Shown here: piece by piece, positions 46,476-53,470 of the stretch
Position numbering within the stretch: position 1 is the first letter of the stretch
Layout: each line of letters starts with the position of its first letter
NCBI GenBank assembly: GCA_028751875.1
Contig: CM054159.1
Span: 6,506,300 to 6,570,299 of the forward strand
Length of the DNA: 64,000 bases
Direction of reading: 5' to 3'
From: Rapana venosa
Lineage: Eukaryota; Mollusca; Gastropoda; Neogastropoda; Muricidae
Translations under genes and position numbers: made by a program
The notes under the pieces: generated by a model
What the model was told of the DNA's origin: nothing
Seen by the model: only the letters and a program-made list of their open reading frames with translations
Database searches by the model: none

Positions 46476-46819
46476 GTGTGTGTGTGTGTGTGTGTGTGAG
46501 TGTGTGTGTGTGTGTGATGCAAGTGTGTTGTGTGTATATGTGTGTGAGTGTGTTGTGTGGTGTGTGGTGTGTGTTGTGTGTGTGTGCAAGTGTGGTGTGT
46601 GTGTGAGTGCAAGTGTGTGTGTGTGTCTGTGTGAGAGAGAGAGAGGAAGAAGGGAAAAGATGGACTGAGATTTTTTATAGGAGCCACACAGCTGGCAGAA
46701 GCCAAACACAATCTAACTCAGCTTGTGACACTTTACCTTTTCTAGGTCTCCTTGAGTTTCATTCAGGCCCTGGATGATGGTATCACGGAAGGAAGTAGGG
46801 TCGTACTTTTCCTTTTCAT
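29603..46819 (-). CDS. BZW1/BZW2: BZW1/BZW2 orthologue (eIF5-mimic protein), 11 exons, lacks only the first coding exon
   Basis: Basic leucine zipper and W2 domain protein, known from animals as eIF5-mimic protein (5MP; Krasavietz in flies). The family binds eIF2 and eIF3 through its C-terminal W2 domain, competes with eIF5 and tightens start-codon choice in the cytoplasm. The joined exons (46819-46737, 42072-41979, 41045-40936, 40069-40004, 38626-38491, 37789-37680, 36514-36344, 35139-35077, 32266-32047, 30623-30501, 29655-29603) give 408 residues in one frame with matching splice phases. Recognisable blocks: [19 protein letters not shown] (1-19), [18 protein letters not shown] (39-56), [15 protein letters not shown] (about 99-113), ELFPANKR (200-207) and [10 protein letters not shown] (about 286-295). 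The two W2 acidic/aromatic boxes are around [11 protein letters not shown] (355-365) and [16 protein letters not shown] (382-396). The protein ends in a Glu-rich tail. Human BZW1/2 are about 419 residues, so about 20 N-terminal residues are missing. The similarity does not decide between BZW1 and BZW2; invertebrates usually carry one copy. Confidence 0.96.
29781..29918 (+). mobile_element. SINE-C 5' half, inside the last BZW intron
   Basis: Plus orientation. tggctcagtggtcagagcac is a near-perfect tRNA box A. The 5S-like segment follows (gtaagcagcattgagcg, tggatgggtgaccg) with an internal deletion, then ccttggcttcaatacagtcc and ccagttgtaaatgggtacc. The 3' half is missing. Confidence 0.8.
30501..30623 (-). 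CDS. BZW1/BZW2: BZW exon, residues 351-391, W2 acidic/aromatic boxes
   Basis: Acceptor gtgtgtgcag, donor GAAG|GTGCGT. Encodes (R)[39 protein letters not shown] and E. The box-1 core reads ILHWHK where vertebrate BZW has ILKWYK, so the second aromatic is replaced by His. Confidence 0.97.
30896..30995 (-). mobile_element. Retroposon 3' end with (TTGACT)n tail
   Basis: On the + strand it starts caagtcaagtcc, followed by aacactttaatcatcccatg. On the minus strand this is a 3' end finishing in TTGACT hexamers. Similar hexamer-tailed ends are at 44,225 and 52,960, though their bodies differ from this one. Confidence 0.4.
31090..31612 (+). repeat. CA-rich minisatellite, about 33-36 base unit
   Basis: CA-rich at 31,108-31,230, then about seven units of acatacaagcacccacccac followed by CACA and CTACACAC, to about 31,480. 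The last part has poly-C at 31,568-31,578. It lies in the intron between the exons at 30,623 and 32,047. Confidence 0.8.
31616..31987 (+). repeat. Dispersed repeat family D, copy 1, inside a BZW intron
   Basis: About 370 bases, roughly 90% similar to 37,285-37,655. It starts gtccgtcgatgacctccaaa and ends aagaactgtgataaagcc. Orientation is given relative to the + strand arbitrarily. No tRNA head, no obvious inverted ends, no protein domain. It ends 59 bases from the donor of the exon at 32,047. Confidence 0.85.
32047..32266 (-). CDS. BZW1/BZW2: BZW exon, residues 278-350, W2 domain
   Basis: Acceptor aaaccctgcag, donor AAGA|GTGAGT. Encodes [60 protein letters not shown] and [13 protein letters not shown]. 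Markedly GC-richer (third positions G/C) than the surrounding introns. This is the best conserved exon of the gene. Confidence 0.97.
32331..33033. mobile_element. TTAA-flanked non-autonomous element, piggyBac-like
   Basis: Both ends lie in TTAA (32,331-32,334 and 33,030-33,033). Left end: TTAACCTCTTAACTGCC. Right end on the opposite strand: TTAACCACTAGACTGCC. Further in, both carry gcaccctata followed by tgcc or cgcc, so the inverted ends extend about 50-70 bases with an indel. The interior of about 600 bases is AT-rich without a transposase. The end pattern TTAACC..CT..ACTGCC fits piggyBac termini. A decayed duplicate of the right end is at 33,100-33,260. Confidence 0.6.
33830..34270 (+). 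repeat. 31-bp minisatellite
   Basis: About 13 units of ggttctgatatccactctat followed by ggtatactgag, with T/C and length variants. It lies in the BZW intron between the exons at 32,266 and 35,077. Well-matched units suggest recent expansion. Confidence 0.88.
34271..34765 (+). repeat. 33-bp minisatellite related to the preceding array
   Basis: Transitional units to about 34,430 (gagatacactctatgatatc), then about nine units of tatcctggagcttttgagat followed by acactctgtgata. The ATAC/TATGRTAT core recalls the 31-bp array beside it, so the two may share an origin. Confidence 0.85.
35077..35139 (-). CDS. BZW1/BZW2: BZW exon, residues 257-277 (63 nt)
   Basis: Acceptor gtgtgttatcag, donor ACT|GTAAGT. 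Encodes [20 protein letters not shown] plus T, aligning with 'YVKEEMKKN..PE.VVIG' of vertebrate BZW. A short, phase-0 exon whose loss would keep the frame. Its acceptor is also repeated in the adjoining minisatellite (35,140-35,720). Confidence 0.93.
35140..35720 (+). repeat. Minisatellite of about 54-65 bases containing a copy of the adjoining splice acceptor
   Basis: About nine units built of CA, gacaactcttgtcacatcc, tcaacaattctacatcatct and gacaacacac. On the gene (minus) strand each unit contains gtgtgttgtcag followed by ATGATG, close to the true acceptor gtgtgttatcag|ATGTTG at 35,139/35,140 that the array touches. Confidence 0.88.
36060..36120. repeat. (GA)n microsatellite
   Basis: GA repeats in the intron between the exons at 35,139 and 36,344. 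A GT then CT compound at 36,751-36,832, in the next intron, is comparable. Confidence 0.8.
36344..36514 (-). CDS. BZW1/BZW2: BZW exon, residues 200-256
   Basis: Acceptor gacccacag, donor GAG|GTGAGG. Encodes [40 protein letters not shown] and [17 protein letters not shown]. The start of the W2 region follows in this and the next exon. Phase 0 both sides. Confidence 0.96.
37285..37655 (+). repeat. Dispersed repeat family D, copy 2, inside another BZW intron
   Basis: Starts gtccgtcgtttttgacgatg, which contains a small inverted repeat (cgtcgtttttgacg), and ends aagaactgtgataaagcc. It differs from copy 1 by about 10%, including small indels. Its end lies 24 bases from the donor of the exon at 37,680. 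Confidence 0.85.
37680..37789 (-). CDS. BZW1/BZW2: BZW exon, residues 163-199
   Basis: Acceptor gatgttcag, donor CAG|GTACGT. Completes Gly-163, then reads [20 protein letters not shown] and [16 protein letters not shown], matching the 'VKLFKSW..EKD....ASLRK....RL' segment of vertebrate BZW. Repeat family D starts about 24 bases into the intron behind this donor. Confidence 0.96.
38045..38480 (+). repeat. Trinucleotide-rich array (ACT/ATC/ACC)
   Basis: Mixed trinucleotides of the CTA, ATC, ACC and CTG types over about 430 bases, ending 11 bases before the exon at 38,491. A similar core (ctgctaccaacaaccaccac) occurs twice about 175 bases apart, suggesting an internal duplication. Confidence 0.8.
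38491..38626 (-). CDS. BZW1/BZW2: BZW exon, residues 118-162
   Basis: Acceptor tgctgttgcag, donor GAAG|GTGCGT. Encodes [40 protein letters not shown] and HLVKE. The acceptor side abuts a higher-order minisatellite that repeats this very acceptor (see 38,627-39,615). Confidence 0.96.
38627..39615 (+). repeat. Higher-order minisatellite carrying eight copies of the exon's splice acceptor
   Basis: Nested array. The 18-bp subunit is agtcaactacacacttac. Variable numbers of it alternate with a segment gactgaatgataaccagg followed by atctgcaacarcacaaacgc. On the gene (minus) strand the latter reads ttgttgcag|ATCCTGGT, which is the true acceptor and first 8 exon bases of 38,626. Copies are at about 38,703, 38,823, 38,955, 39,050, 39,131, 39,288, 39,371 and 39,521. 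Each 18-mer gives GTAAGTGTG on the gene strand, a donor-like sequence. Confidence 0.92.
40004..40069 (-). CDS. BZW1/BZW2: BZW exon, residues 96-117
   Basis: Acceptor cccctctag, donor AAG|GTGAGT. Encodes [20 protein letters not shown] then RK. The IRRYKYLEK block is a hallmark of the family. Phase 0 both sides. Confidence 0.96.
40287..40440. mobile_element. TTAA-flanked MITE, copy 2 (piggyBac-like)
   Basis: 154 bases between TTAA at 40,287-40,290 and 40,437-40,440. The internal block gggtaaccaaccatctacta and the rest match 27,473-27,633. The ends are imperfect inverted repeats (CCTTTTCCCTA and, on the other strand, CACTGCCCCTA). It lies in the BZW intron between the exons at 40,069 and 40,936. 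Confidence 0.65.
40936..41045 (-). CDS. BZW1/BZW2: BZW exon, residues 59-95
   Basis: Acceptor gttttgcag, donor GAA|GTGAGT. Completes Ala-59, then reads [20 protein letters not shown] and [16 protein letters not shown]. This is the least conserved part of the N-terminal half. The APGG start and the DVCLF block fit the family. Confidence 0.95.
41443..41741 (-). mobile_element. SINE-C, full length, tRNA box A fused to 5S rRNA-like promoter
   Basis: Best copy of the family, minus orientation within a BZW intron. The 5' end is tRNA-like: gggacgggatagctcagtgg, then tcggagcactcgc. From 41,696 down to 41,652 follows a 45-base ungapped match to the internal control region of animal 5S rRNA (AAGTTAAGCAGCGTCGAGC and TTGGATGGGTGACCG, about 82% by eye). 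The body contains ccagctgtaaatgggtacc and ggcgccgccctcaatatgct. The 3' end is (ACCTTT)n at 41,443-41,463. Confidence 0.88.
41979..42072 (-). CDS. BZW1/BZW2: BZW exon, residues 28-58
   Basis: Acceptor gtgttcag, donor TTGG|GTAAGG. Encodes [20 protein letters not shown] and [11 protein letters not shown]. Phase 0 in, phase 1 out. Confidence 0.96.
42545..42665. repeat. (GT)n microsatellite
   Basis: GT with GAGTG and GCAAGTG interruptions, in the large BZW intron. Confidence 0.85.
42690..44220. other. AT-rich intron sequence, nothing recognised
   Basis: About 1.5 kb of AT-rich sequence without simple repeats or SINE landmarks. Phrases such as gaaactattcaatgaattgt and atttcaatgaaattttgac recur in style, which hints at an old non-coding element, but no ends or domains are visible. 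Confidence 0.5.
44222..44400 (-). mobile_element. Retroposon 3' end with TTGACT-type tail, copy 1
   Basis: Starts caagtcaaatttttatttcc, then agatggtacattgaataa, gcattt and atcaagccatct. The same order occurs at 52,960-53,060. On the minus strand this is the 3' end of a retroposon. No coding part is seen upstream. Confidence 0.6.
44460..44555. repeat. (GA)n microsatellite
   Basis: Clean GA repeats with GGGAGAG interruptions. Confidence 0.88.
45700..46165. promoter_or_regulatory. Candidate divergent promoter with two ATGGCGG starts
   Basis: On the minus strand caaaaatggcggaac places an ATG at 45,781-45,779 in a YY1/TISU-like context. It starts a frame [20 protein letters not shown] then IAGQTWQ, ending at a GT (CAA|GTTAAC) in phase 0. 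Two CCAAT-type motifs lie 50-90 bases upstream of it (ggccaatc and gattggtt on the minus strand). On the + strand taatggcggctagcg gives a second ATG at 46,160 with a short frame ([16 protein letters not shown]...). The region is richer in CpG than its neighbours. Function is inferred from motifs only. Confidence 0.4.
46414..46640. repeat. (GT)n microsatellite with (GA) end
   Basis: Long GT array with TGTTGTG and GTGAGTGCAAGTG variants, ending in GAGAGAGAGAGG. It lies about 100 bases from the BZW exon at 46,737. Confidence 0.88.
46737..46819 (-). CDS. BZW1/BZW2: BZW exon encoding residues 1-27 of the visible protein
   Basis: Preceded on the minus strand by an atcatttcag acceptor and followed by the donor AAG|GTAAAG. 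Begins with two bases (AT) completing an Asp codon from the missing first exon, then reads [19 protein letters not shown] and ETQGDLEK, ending in phase 0. In vertebrate BZW proteins this segment follows a basic stretch ending in Lys-Arg, which must be encoded on the unseen exon. Confidence 0.95.
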
Positions 46820-47263
46820 CTGAAATGATACAAATACCATCAACTGCAACTCATCACAGTTCTAGCAAAACAGCAAAAATCATCAAGTGAAATATGTTTA
46901 GCTATCCTTAGATTTCATGGCTGACTCCTTCAATTAATCAACTCCCTGAGGAGTCATTGGCAGTGGAGTTTCACTCTGAAACTTTCATGCAAAAGCCTTG
47001 TGCACTGGCGGAGCCTGTCCAGGTAAAAATTGCATGCTAGGAATGTTAAGTCAGCACCCATGTCACTGGCCATATCTGGCATGTCTTCCACAAAATTGGA
47101 TTCAATCTTTATTTAACATGTACACACAATAATGTGAATGAATTAATTTATTTGCATCCATAGAATTTTGGTTTGTGGTCTTTATGACATTTATGAAGTT
47201 CTTGGGAAAAGGAGTCAGAACCTAACACAAATTTCATAAGAACAAATCCCTTAAAACATACAT

Positions 47264-47616
47264 CTTGAGAACACACAGAACGATAACGCCTCCATCCCCA
47301 TACCAATAAATTATAGGCCTACTGACATAAAAAACACGAAACAAACAAAACCACCCCCCCCCCCCCCCCCCCCCCCCCACCCCCCCCCCCCCCACCCCCC
47401 CCCCTCAAGGATCGGACCTCAAAAGCTCTCTTTCGGGATCCTTGGACGTAAAAAGCACATAAGTGTTTATTCACAATCCTCGAAATAACTGAATTTGTCA
47501 TTGTCATTGTCTACTACTTCGAACACCACAGCGCACATAACACAAAACGCACCATCTTTACCGATAGGGAGGCCACTAAGTCTCACCGCAGGCGTGCATC
47601 TGGTGTAGATGATGAC
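47264..47616 (+). repeat. 353-base block repeated exactly at 63,648-64,000 (copy 1)
   Basis: Starts cttgagaacacacagaacg. Includes a poly-C tract with A interruptions at 47,353, 47,379 and 47,394, a SINE-A-type 3' end (ggacgtaaaaagcacataag) and a (TTGTCA)n tail. Every base, including the C-run lengths, is the same in the second copy. The following 47,617-47,850 is unique, and nothing is recognised in it. Confidence 0.97.
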
Positions 47617-47855
47617 CAGTGACTGCCTTGAACGTTACCTGCTGGATCTGATGGTAGGTTGATGTAGGTGATCGTTGATGCATTCCACTTCCGGTGTGGC
47701 CAGGTCGTCACGCACGTCACCAGATGACCGGGTACTCTCTGTTCCAGTCCTCCAGGGCATTCGAATGGTACCCGTCACCAATTGTGGGCCTCTTGCACTT
47801 TGGTGAACCCTGGAGAATGGAATTGAATTGAAAGACAGGTAGTGTGTGTGTGTGT

Positions 47856-47859
<4 letters not shown>

Positions 47860-47886
<27 letters not shown>

Positions 47887-48075
47887 TTTATATGAGGACT
47901 AATGGAATAAGCACTCATGTGCTTTTTTTACATCCCAGTCCCGTGGTTTTGTAACTTTTTTCATCTGTTCCAGGGCCGCACAATGGCCTACTCTTTCGAA
48001 ATGCGAACAGGATTTAAGGCGTGCACGCAAGATAATCAGCATGCGTTTGCACCGGGGCCCTTCGGTTTACCCTCT
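47860..48075 (-). mobile_element. SINE-A, 5'-truncated (minus orientation)
   Basis: TTTA repeats at 47,858-47,886 form the tail on the opposite strand. Then atatgaggactaatggaata, agcactcatgtgcttttttt, aatggcctactctttcgaaa and gataatcagcatgcgtttgc follow in SINE-A order. It ends at cctctcatccgaag and is followed directly by (CT)n. Confidence 0.75.
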
Positions 48076-48085
48076 CATCCGAAGT

Positions 48086-48165
48086 CTCTCTCTCTCTCTC
48101 TCTCTCCTACTCTCTCTCTCTCTCCTCTCTCTCCTCTCTCCTTTCTCATCTATCGTCTCTTGTCT
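48086..48165. repeat. (CT)n microsatellite
   Basis: TCTC repeats directly after the SINE-A fragment. Confidence 0.85.
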
Positions 48166-48229
48166 TCATAAGAACTATTTCCCCAAACGCATTAAAACTT
48201 GCTAGGTGATTCCGATCACAAGTTGGAGG

Positions 48230-49480
48230 TGACACTTCTGATCCTAAATTATAGGCCCAAACTCTATTTTATTACCTTTCAAAACCCTTGGAAAAAAACA
48301 TATAAGAATAAACAACATAGTCATCATATAATATTAACAATTACTTCACCCAAATCAGTCTGGATTTAGAAAAAATCACTCGTGCCATACGGCACTAACT
48401 GTCTTGAGACAAATGGCTCACTGTCAAAACCCATAATGACAATAATTTATGTGGATATTATTTGTAGATTCCACAAATAAGCTTTTGATACAATTGACCG
48501 AAGAACACTCTCATTATAAGCTAGACTAATATAATATCTCTACAAATACTCTTGACACTTCTTGCTTTTTATCTTTACAAACATTGCGCAACAATGTGTT
48601 ACATATGCTACGTCCAATCCACACTAAAACCCATTAATTAGGAGCTACCACAGGGATCCATCTTAGGGACCAATTCTCTTCTTCATTATACATAAATGAC
48701 CTTCCTCTTCCATATTCTAAATCTAATGCGAACTTTTTGCGCTGACGACACAACCCTACATACAAAGCCATATGACATTAACTCTCTGCAAGACATAGCA
48801 AAATAAAAAAAAAACCCCCAAAAAAAAAAAAAAAAAAAAAAAAAAATTAGCACTGAGATCTTGCTTCAAATGGGGACTGACTAAATCACATGTCTATACA
48901 CCCAAAAAACTCAAAATGCATTGATTATCATACCAGACAAAAGCGACAAAATTTATTAATAAATTTTCTCCAATCCTTATTGAAAGGAAACAATAGAAAC
49001 AGAGCCTCTCACCTCAAGAAGTTCTAGGCAGTAAACAATGGATTGAAAAAAAAAAAATCTCAGCTCAACACTGTACATTCACATCTCCCAGTCTGTCAAT
49101 TTACATGTCTCAAAGAGTTATACCAAACTGACTAAAATCAAACATTTTCTTGAATTTCATTCAAGAAAACTATTCTTTTCAAGGCTTACATACAATCCTC
49201 AATAGATTATGCTTCAACCGTGGGATTCTGCTAGTGCAAAACACTATGAAACCAATATTTTAAAGTTGTATAACCGTGGACTCTTTAAATGTTCTTCTGA
49301 AGAAGACTACGCTTCCTAGAAGTGGATTATACTCAAGTTAAATATTCTTCCCCCTACACAAACGACTAGAATTAACAAAGGCATCATGCCAAACCAACTT
49401 AATTTCATCTCCAACCAAGGCCGATTGTCGGTCTTCCCACAAGTTGGAAAGTCACTTTGGAATGCCCTACTCTAAGAACA
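48230..49480 (+). pseudogene. Broken non-LTR retrotransposon reverse transcriptase (CR1/jockey-like)
   Basis: Across several frames of the + strand, the motif order of a non-LTR reverse transcriptase can be read: LNYRP at about 48,248, QSGFRKNHSCHTALTVLRQM at about 48,355-48,415, AFDTIDRRTL at about 48,485-48,515, PQGSILG at about 48,650-48,670, the active-site block FCADDTTLHTK at about 48,735-48,770, HPKKTQNALIIIPDK at about 48,900-48,945, and a C-terminal YIQSSIDYASTV at about 49,190-49,225. Stops and frameshifts interrupt it throughout, and a poly-A stretch lies at 48,804-48,846. No endonuclease domain is visible upstream. It is clearly inactive. The CR1/jockey-type placement is from the motif style. 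Confidence 0.8.
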
Positions 49481-49499
49481 GCACCTCACTTCCTGGAAA

Positions 49500-50350
49500 G
49501 TAAGTGGAAGTGGCGACCAGCCACAGTCGTTTATTCCGACTGAAACGCCAGTCCAGCAACAACAGCACATGGTGCAACAGCCACTCCTGCCATCTCCCAC
49601 AGCTACGCAGGAAGCCTCCCAGTCAGATGACAGTAGACAGGAGAGGCAGAGGAGAGGAGAAAGCACAGACAGAGGCAAAAGAAACAGGAGGTCAAGTGAA
49701 AAAGGTGTAATGCCACAAGAACATTCACAGGTTTATTTGTGCCTACACTCCTACAAAGCTGTGCATGTGTTACACACTGACACACCCCCTTCTGCACAGC
49801 AACACACAGCCACCAAAATGTGCACGTGAAATCCGTCAATCACCAAGTGCTGTCAAGAGTCGGAAGACACAAAAAGCATGCTGACGTGCACTGTGACATT
49901 GACCTTGCTCCTGGGTTTACAGCGGAACATTGGACATGTGACAATCCTTTGCGAAAGTCAGTGGTAGTTGGAACCAGTGCCGACGTCATCAGGGACTATG
50001 TAGACTGAACTGATGATAGATTCTTGCAGTGAATGCTTTAGGGACACGCATAGCGACAAGACTTTCGTAAGGTGTTCAGTAGTAAACGGCATCCAGACCG
50101 TTTGTTTGTGAAACTGATGATCTTGTTTTGTCGTTTTCAATGGGAAATGCTGGATCACACCACCCCAGACATTTGTTTTCGAGTTCGTGAAGAAGGACAC
50201 CAGGCTGATGACCAATGGGAATCTTTGTTTATCACAAGCTGCCGCTATGGCTTCCCTGTTGAGGGAGAAACTGAAAAATCGAATCAGTGCCGGATTGATG
50301 TTGTAGCATGTAAATACGTGGACGCAGTTCGATTCATGCTTGCATAACCA
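49500..50350 (+). pseudogene. Unrecognised coding remnant, broken by frameshifts
   Basis: Three successive + strand frames have normal amino-acid composition and no simple repeats: 49,569-49,829 (basic, Gln/Ser/Arg-rich, ending ...HTDTPPSAQQHTATKMCT), 49,820-50,008 (KSVNHQVLSRVGRHKKHADV ... CDIDLAPGFTAEHWTCDNPL) and 50,072-50,347 (RHPDRLFVKLMILFCRFQWE ... ICFRVREEGHQADDQWESL). The last two are in the same frame, separated by about 60 bases with stops that an intermediate frame bridges (ELMIDSCSECFRDTHSDKTF). I do not recognise the protein. It could be a host pseudogene, a transposon-encoded protein, or a real exon damaged by consensus errors. Confidence 0.4.
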
Positions 50351-50765
50351 GTGTGGTGTGGTGTGTGTGAGTGTGTGTTGCGTGTGTGTGTGTGTGAGCG
50401 CGCGCACGCGCCGAGCGCGTTACCTGTGAGTACGTACGTGCGCCGTGCGTGCGCAGCGTATACGTGTGTGTATGTATGACGTGCGAGTGTATCTGTTGTG
50501 TGTGTGCGCGCGTACTGTGTCGTGTGTTTGAATATGTGATATGCTTGTGTGTATAGGTATGTGTGTGTATGAAGAGTGTGTGTGAGTGTGGCGTGTTTGT
50601 GTGTGTCGTGTGTATGATATGCGTTGGTGTGTGCTTGCAGCGTGTCTCGTGTGTACGTTGTAGTGTTTGTGAACGGAGCGAGAGAGAAGAGAGAAGAGAG
50701 ATGAGAGAGAGAGAGGAGATGAGAGTGAGATTGTATTCTCCGGAGAGAGAGAGAGAGACGGAACA
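50350..50765. repeat. GT/CG-rich array followed by GA
   Basis: GT with GCGCGC islands (50,398-50,422 and 50,440-50,460) to about 50,660, then GA at 50,685-50,760. Confidence 0.82.
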
Positions 50766-51124
50766 GCTGTAGGCTACATGCCACCTAGATTGTCAGGTTC
50801 TGTCACGTTGTTGCCGTGTAAAATTGCACATGCCCATGAAAAAAGGAAGAGAGACATTGTGACCTTGTACTCTTGACGCAGGCAGTTTGATGTAAGATTG
50901 TTGATTTTGAATTTGGTCTGTTTGGTGGAAACTTCTCCACGCTTGACAATTCCTTATGACAAAAAGCTAAATGAATCTTACCCATAACCATGTTATGGAA
51001 TCGCCCCATGACATGATGACAAATTTGGGCTGAATTTGTTAGTGTTTCTCGGTATTGTATTATGTATTTTGTGCCCTCAGCCCCCTCCCACTGTCCCCTG
51101 TGAATGGGCATCTTTGCCTTATCA

Positions 51125-51260
51125 CATTAACCTTTGTCATTGTCATTGTCATTCTATTCTCTCTCTCTCTCTCTCTCTCATCTATCTATCTCTTCTCTCT
51201 CCTCTCTTCTCTCTCTCTCTCTCTCTCTCTTCTCTTTCTCTCTCTCTCTCTCCATTTCCC
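51125..51260 (+). repeat. (TTGTCA)n followed by (CT)n
   Basis: Three TTGTCA hexamers at 51,127-51,150 pass into CT repeats at 51,155-51,252. It is the first of two such junctions within 300 bases (see 51,335). Confidence 0.85.
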
Positions 51261-51334
51261 CTTGTTTTTTTTGTTAGAGACTGTATAAGGTATTGGGGTT
51301 TTATTTTTAAGATGTAATCCCTACGGGCTGGGAC

Positions 51335-51425
51335 TCTGGATGTCAAAAAAGCACATGTGTGGCTTATTCATTATCCTCGAAGAATAAAAGAATTGTCATT
51401 GTCATTGTCATTTGTCTCTCTCTGT
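51335..51425 (+). mobile_element. SINE-A 3' end with (TTGTCA)n tail
   Basis: The segments gcacatgtgtggcttattca, ttatcctcgaagaataaaag and aattgtcattgtcattgtca run straight into CTCTCTCTG. This is a severely 5'-truncated copy. Confidence 0.75.
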
Positions 51426-51636
51426 GTTTAAGTTGTGAGTGTTTTAATCTGTGATATCCTATTGTGTTCATTGAATATTATGACTTCTAAAATGATTTTT
51501 CCACTATCCTACTTCATTTATAATGATCTCTAGGACGAGCTTAACTTGTACAATGTTAAATCACAGTGATTTCTAATGGTGTAGTGTTGATGAATGAAAA
51601 AACTATATTCAATGCTCATATGGATTTAAAATGCAC

Positions 51637-51657
51637 TGCGCTCTCTCTTCTCTCTTC

Positions 51658-51705
<48 letters not shown>

Positions 51706-51800
51706 CTCTCTCTCTCTCTCTCTCTTCTCTCTCCTCACTATCTCTCTTCTCTCTCTTCTCCCTCTCTCTCTCTCTATCTCTCTCTCTCCTTTTTATTATT
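51637..51800. repeat. (CT)n microsatellite
   Basis: CT repeats with TTC and TATC interruptions over about 160 bases. Confidence 0.88.
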
Positions 51801-52059
51801 TTCTGATAGATTTAATCGTCGTATTACAATTAGTATCCCGTTGAATGCTTTATTCAGATTTAATATTTCAGTTCTCTTACTACCCTAAATTGAAGTATTT
51901 GAGATTAGTGACTGTTGTTATTAGTTTTGATATCTTGTTTGAGTCCGTACCAATTATGTATAGCTAATTCCAAATGAGATGTCCTTCTCTATGAAACTAT
52001 ACAGATATTCATAAAGATTTTTGTTTATTGCTACCATTGATGGCTGGTAGTGAGTGCAG

Positions 52060-52200
52060 CAGCGCGCGCGCGCGCGCGGCGCGTGTGTGTGGTTGTGTGT
52101 GGATTTTGTGTTTGTGTGGTGTTGCGTCGTGTTGCGTGCGTGTCGTGTTGTGTGTGTGTGTGTGTGTTGTGTGTGTGTGTGTATGTGTGTACGTGTTGAC
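52060..52200. repeat. (CG)n-(GT)n tract
   Basis: GCGCGC of about 20 bases at 52,061-52,082 followed by GT-rich sequence. It resembles 10,358-10,452 and is a potential Z-DNA former. Confidence 0.85.
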
Positions 52201-52689
52201 ATGGGGATGCAAATTGCTTCTACAATTTTGTTTTCATGTAGTTTTTCTATTGCTGTTGACTCCCATATTAAAAGCACAAAGAAACTTTTGACGTTTCTTT
52301 CTGTTAAGCCTAAATGAAAACTATTTACGTGGTTTGTTTCCTTTATTTTTTAATAGAGGTTTTCGCTTTGTTTGGTTCTGTTTTGGTTTGGGTTTGGGGT
52401 TGTAGTTGCTTTTTTGAGGGGGTCTATTCGGTTTGTCCTCTCCCCTTGTTGTCTGCGTTTTTGTTTTTGCATCTTGGTTTATTGCTATTTATTTCGGTTG
52501 TTTCTGTGTTTCTGTTTTTTTTTTGCTTTCTTTATTACTTGTTGCTACTTTTTTTCTTCTTTTTTTCTCTCTCATCGCGTGTTTTTGTGGGGATTTTGTG
52601 TAGATATTTTTCCGTAAGCTGTGTAAGTGTTTGTATTGCTACTGGGCCTTTATTTTATTTTATTATCATATAAATCCTTTAATAGGCGG

Positions 52690-52945
52690 GGACAGTGATT
52701 GTAAAAAGCACATGGGTGCTTATTCATTATCTCAAAATAAAGACAAGAATGTGTCATTGTCATTGTCATTCTCTCTCTCTCTCTCTCCTCTCTCTTCTCT
52801 CTCTCTCTCTCTCTCTCTTCTCCTCTCTATCTCTCTCGCTCTTACTCTCTCTCTCTCTCGTGTGTGTGGTGTTGTGTGTGTGTGTGTTTGTGCTGTGTGT
52901 GTGTGTGTGTTGTCGGTGTGTGTGTGTTGTGTTAGTGTGATGGTG
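52690..52945 (+). mobile_element. SINE-A 3' end with (TTGTCA)n tail, then CT and GT arrays
   Basis: The segments aaaaagcacatgggtgctta, ttcattatctcaaaataaag and gtgtcattgtcattgtcatt pass into CT (52,772-52,858), then GT (52,860-52,940). It has the same layout as 51,335. Confidence 0.78.
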
Positions 52946-52957
52946 TTGTGGAAAGTC

Positions 52958-53170
52958 AAAGTCAAGTCTAAAGGTCAAACTTTTTATTTTCAGATGGTAC
53001 ATTGAATAATGCAGTGCATTTTTTTTTTTCATCAAGCCATCTTCAAAAGAAAAAAAAAAGAGGGAAAAAAAGATAATATATAATTATGCAGACATAGAAT
53101 AAAAAACCTAATCAATTATAAACCATACACCTCAAACAAGACGAGAAGACCAATAATATTATGATACATG
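52958..53170 (-). mobile_element. Retroposon 3' end with (TTGACT)n tail, copy 2
   Basis: Starts agtcaaagtcaagtctaaag, then tttttattttcagatggtac, attgaataatgcagtgcatt and atcaagccatcttc, in the same order as 44,222-44,400. On the minus strand it ends in TTGACT hexamers. AT/CA-rich sequence without recognisable features follows to about 53,370. Confidence 0.65.
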
Positions 53171-53369
53171 GCATTAAAAACAAAATAACCAAACAAAAAC
53201 CTCTGAACAATATTAAACCGATACCATTCAAATATTTTTTTACATGTCTTGAAAAATTATCCAACCCAGATACAAACAAAACAAGCACAAAGAAAAACCA
53301 ACCAAAACAAACACTATGACATGAAGACAATATAAAAAAAAACCCCACACAATACTTTCCCCCCCCCCT

Positions 53370-53470
53370 CCCTCACCCTACACACCACACACACACCACA
53401 CAACACACACACAACACACACATCACACACACACACACAACCACACACCATCACACACACACACCCTTCA
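53370..53470. repeat. (CA)n microsatellite
   Basis: CA repeats with CACACCA and CATCACA variants. Confidence 0.82.

Noticed and set aside
48230..49480. Active LINE
   Set aside because: The reverse transcriptase motifs are split by many stops and frameshifts, and no endonuclease or intact 5' end is present.
52314..52673. 119-residue Phe/Leu-rich frame resembling a membrane protein
   Set aside because: T-rich DNA of low complexity. Hydrophobicity follows from base composition.
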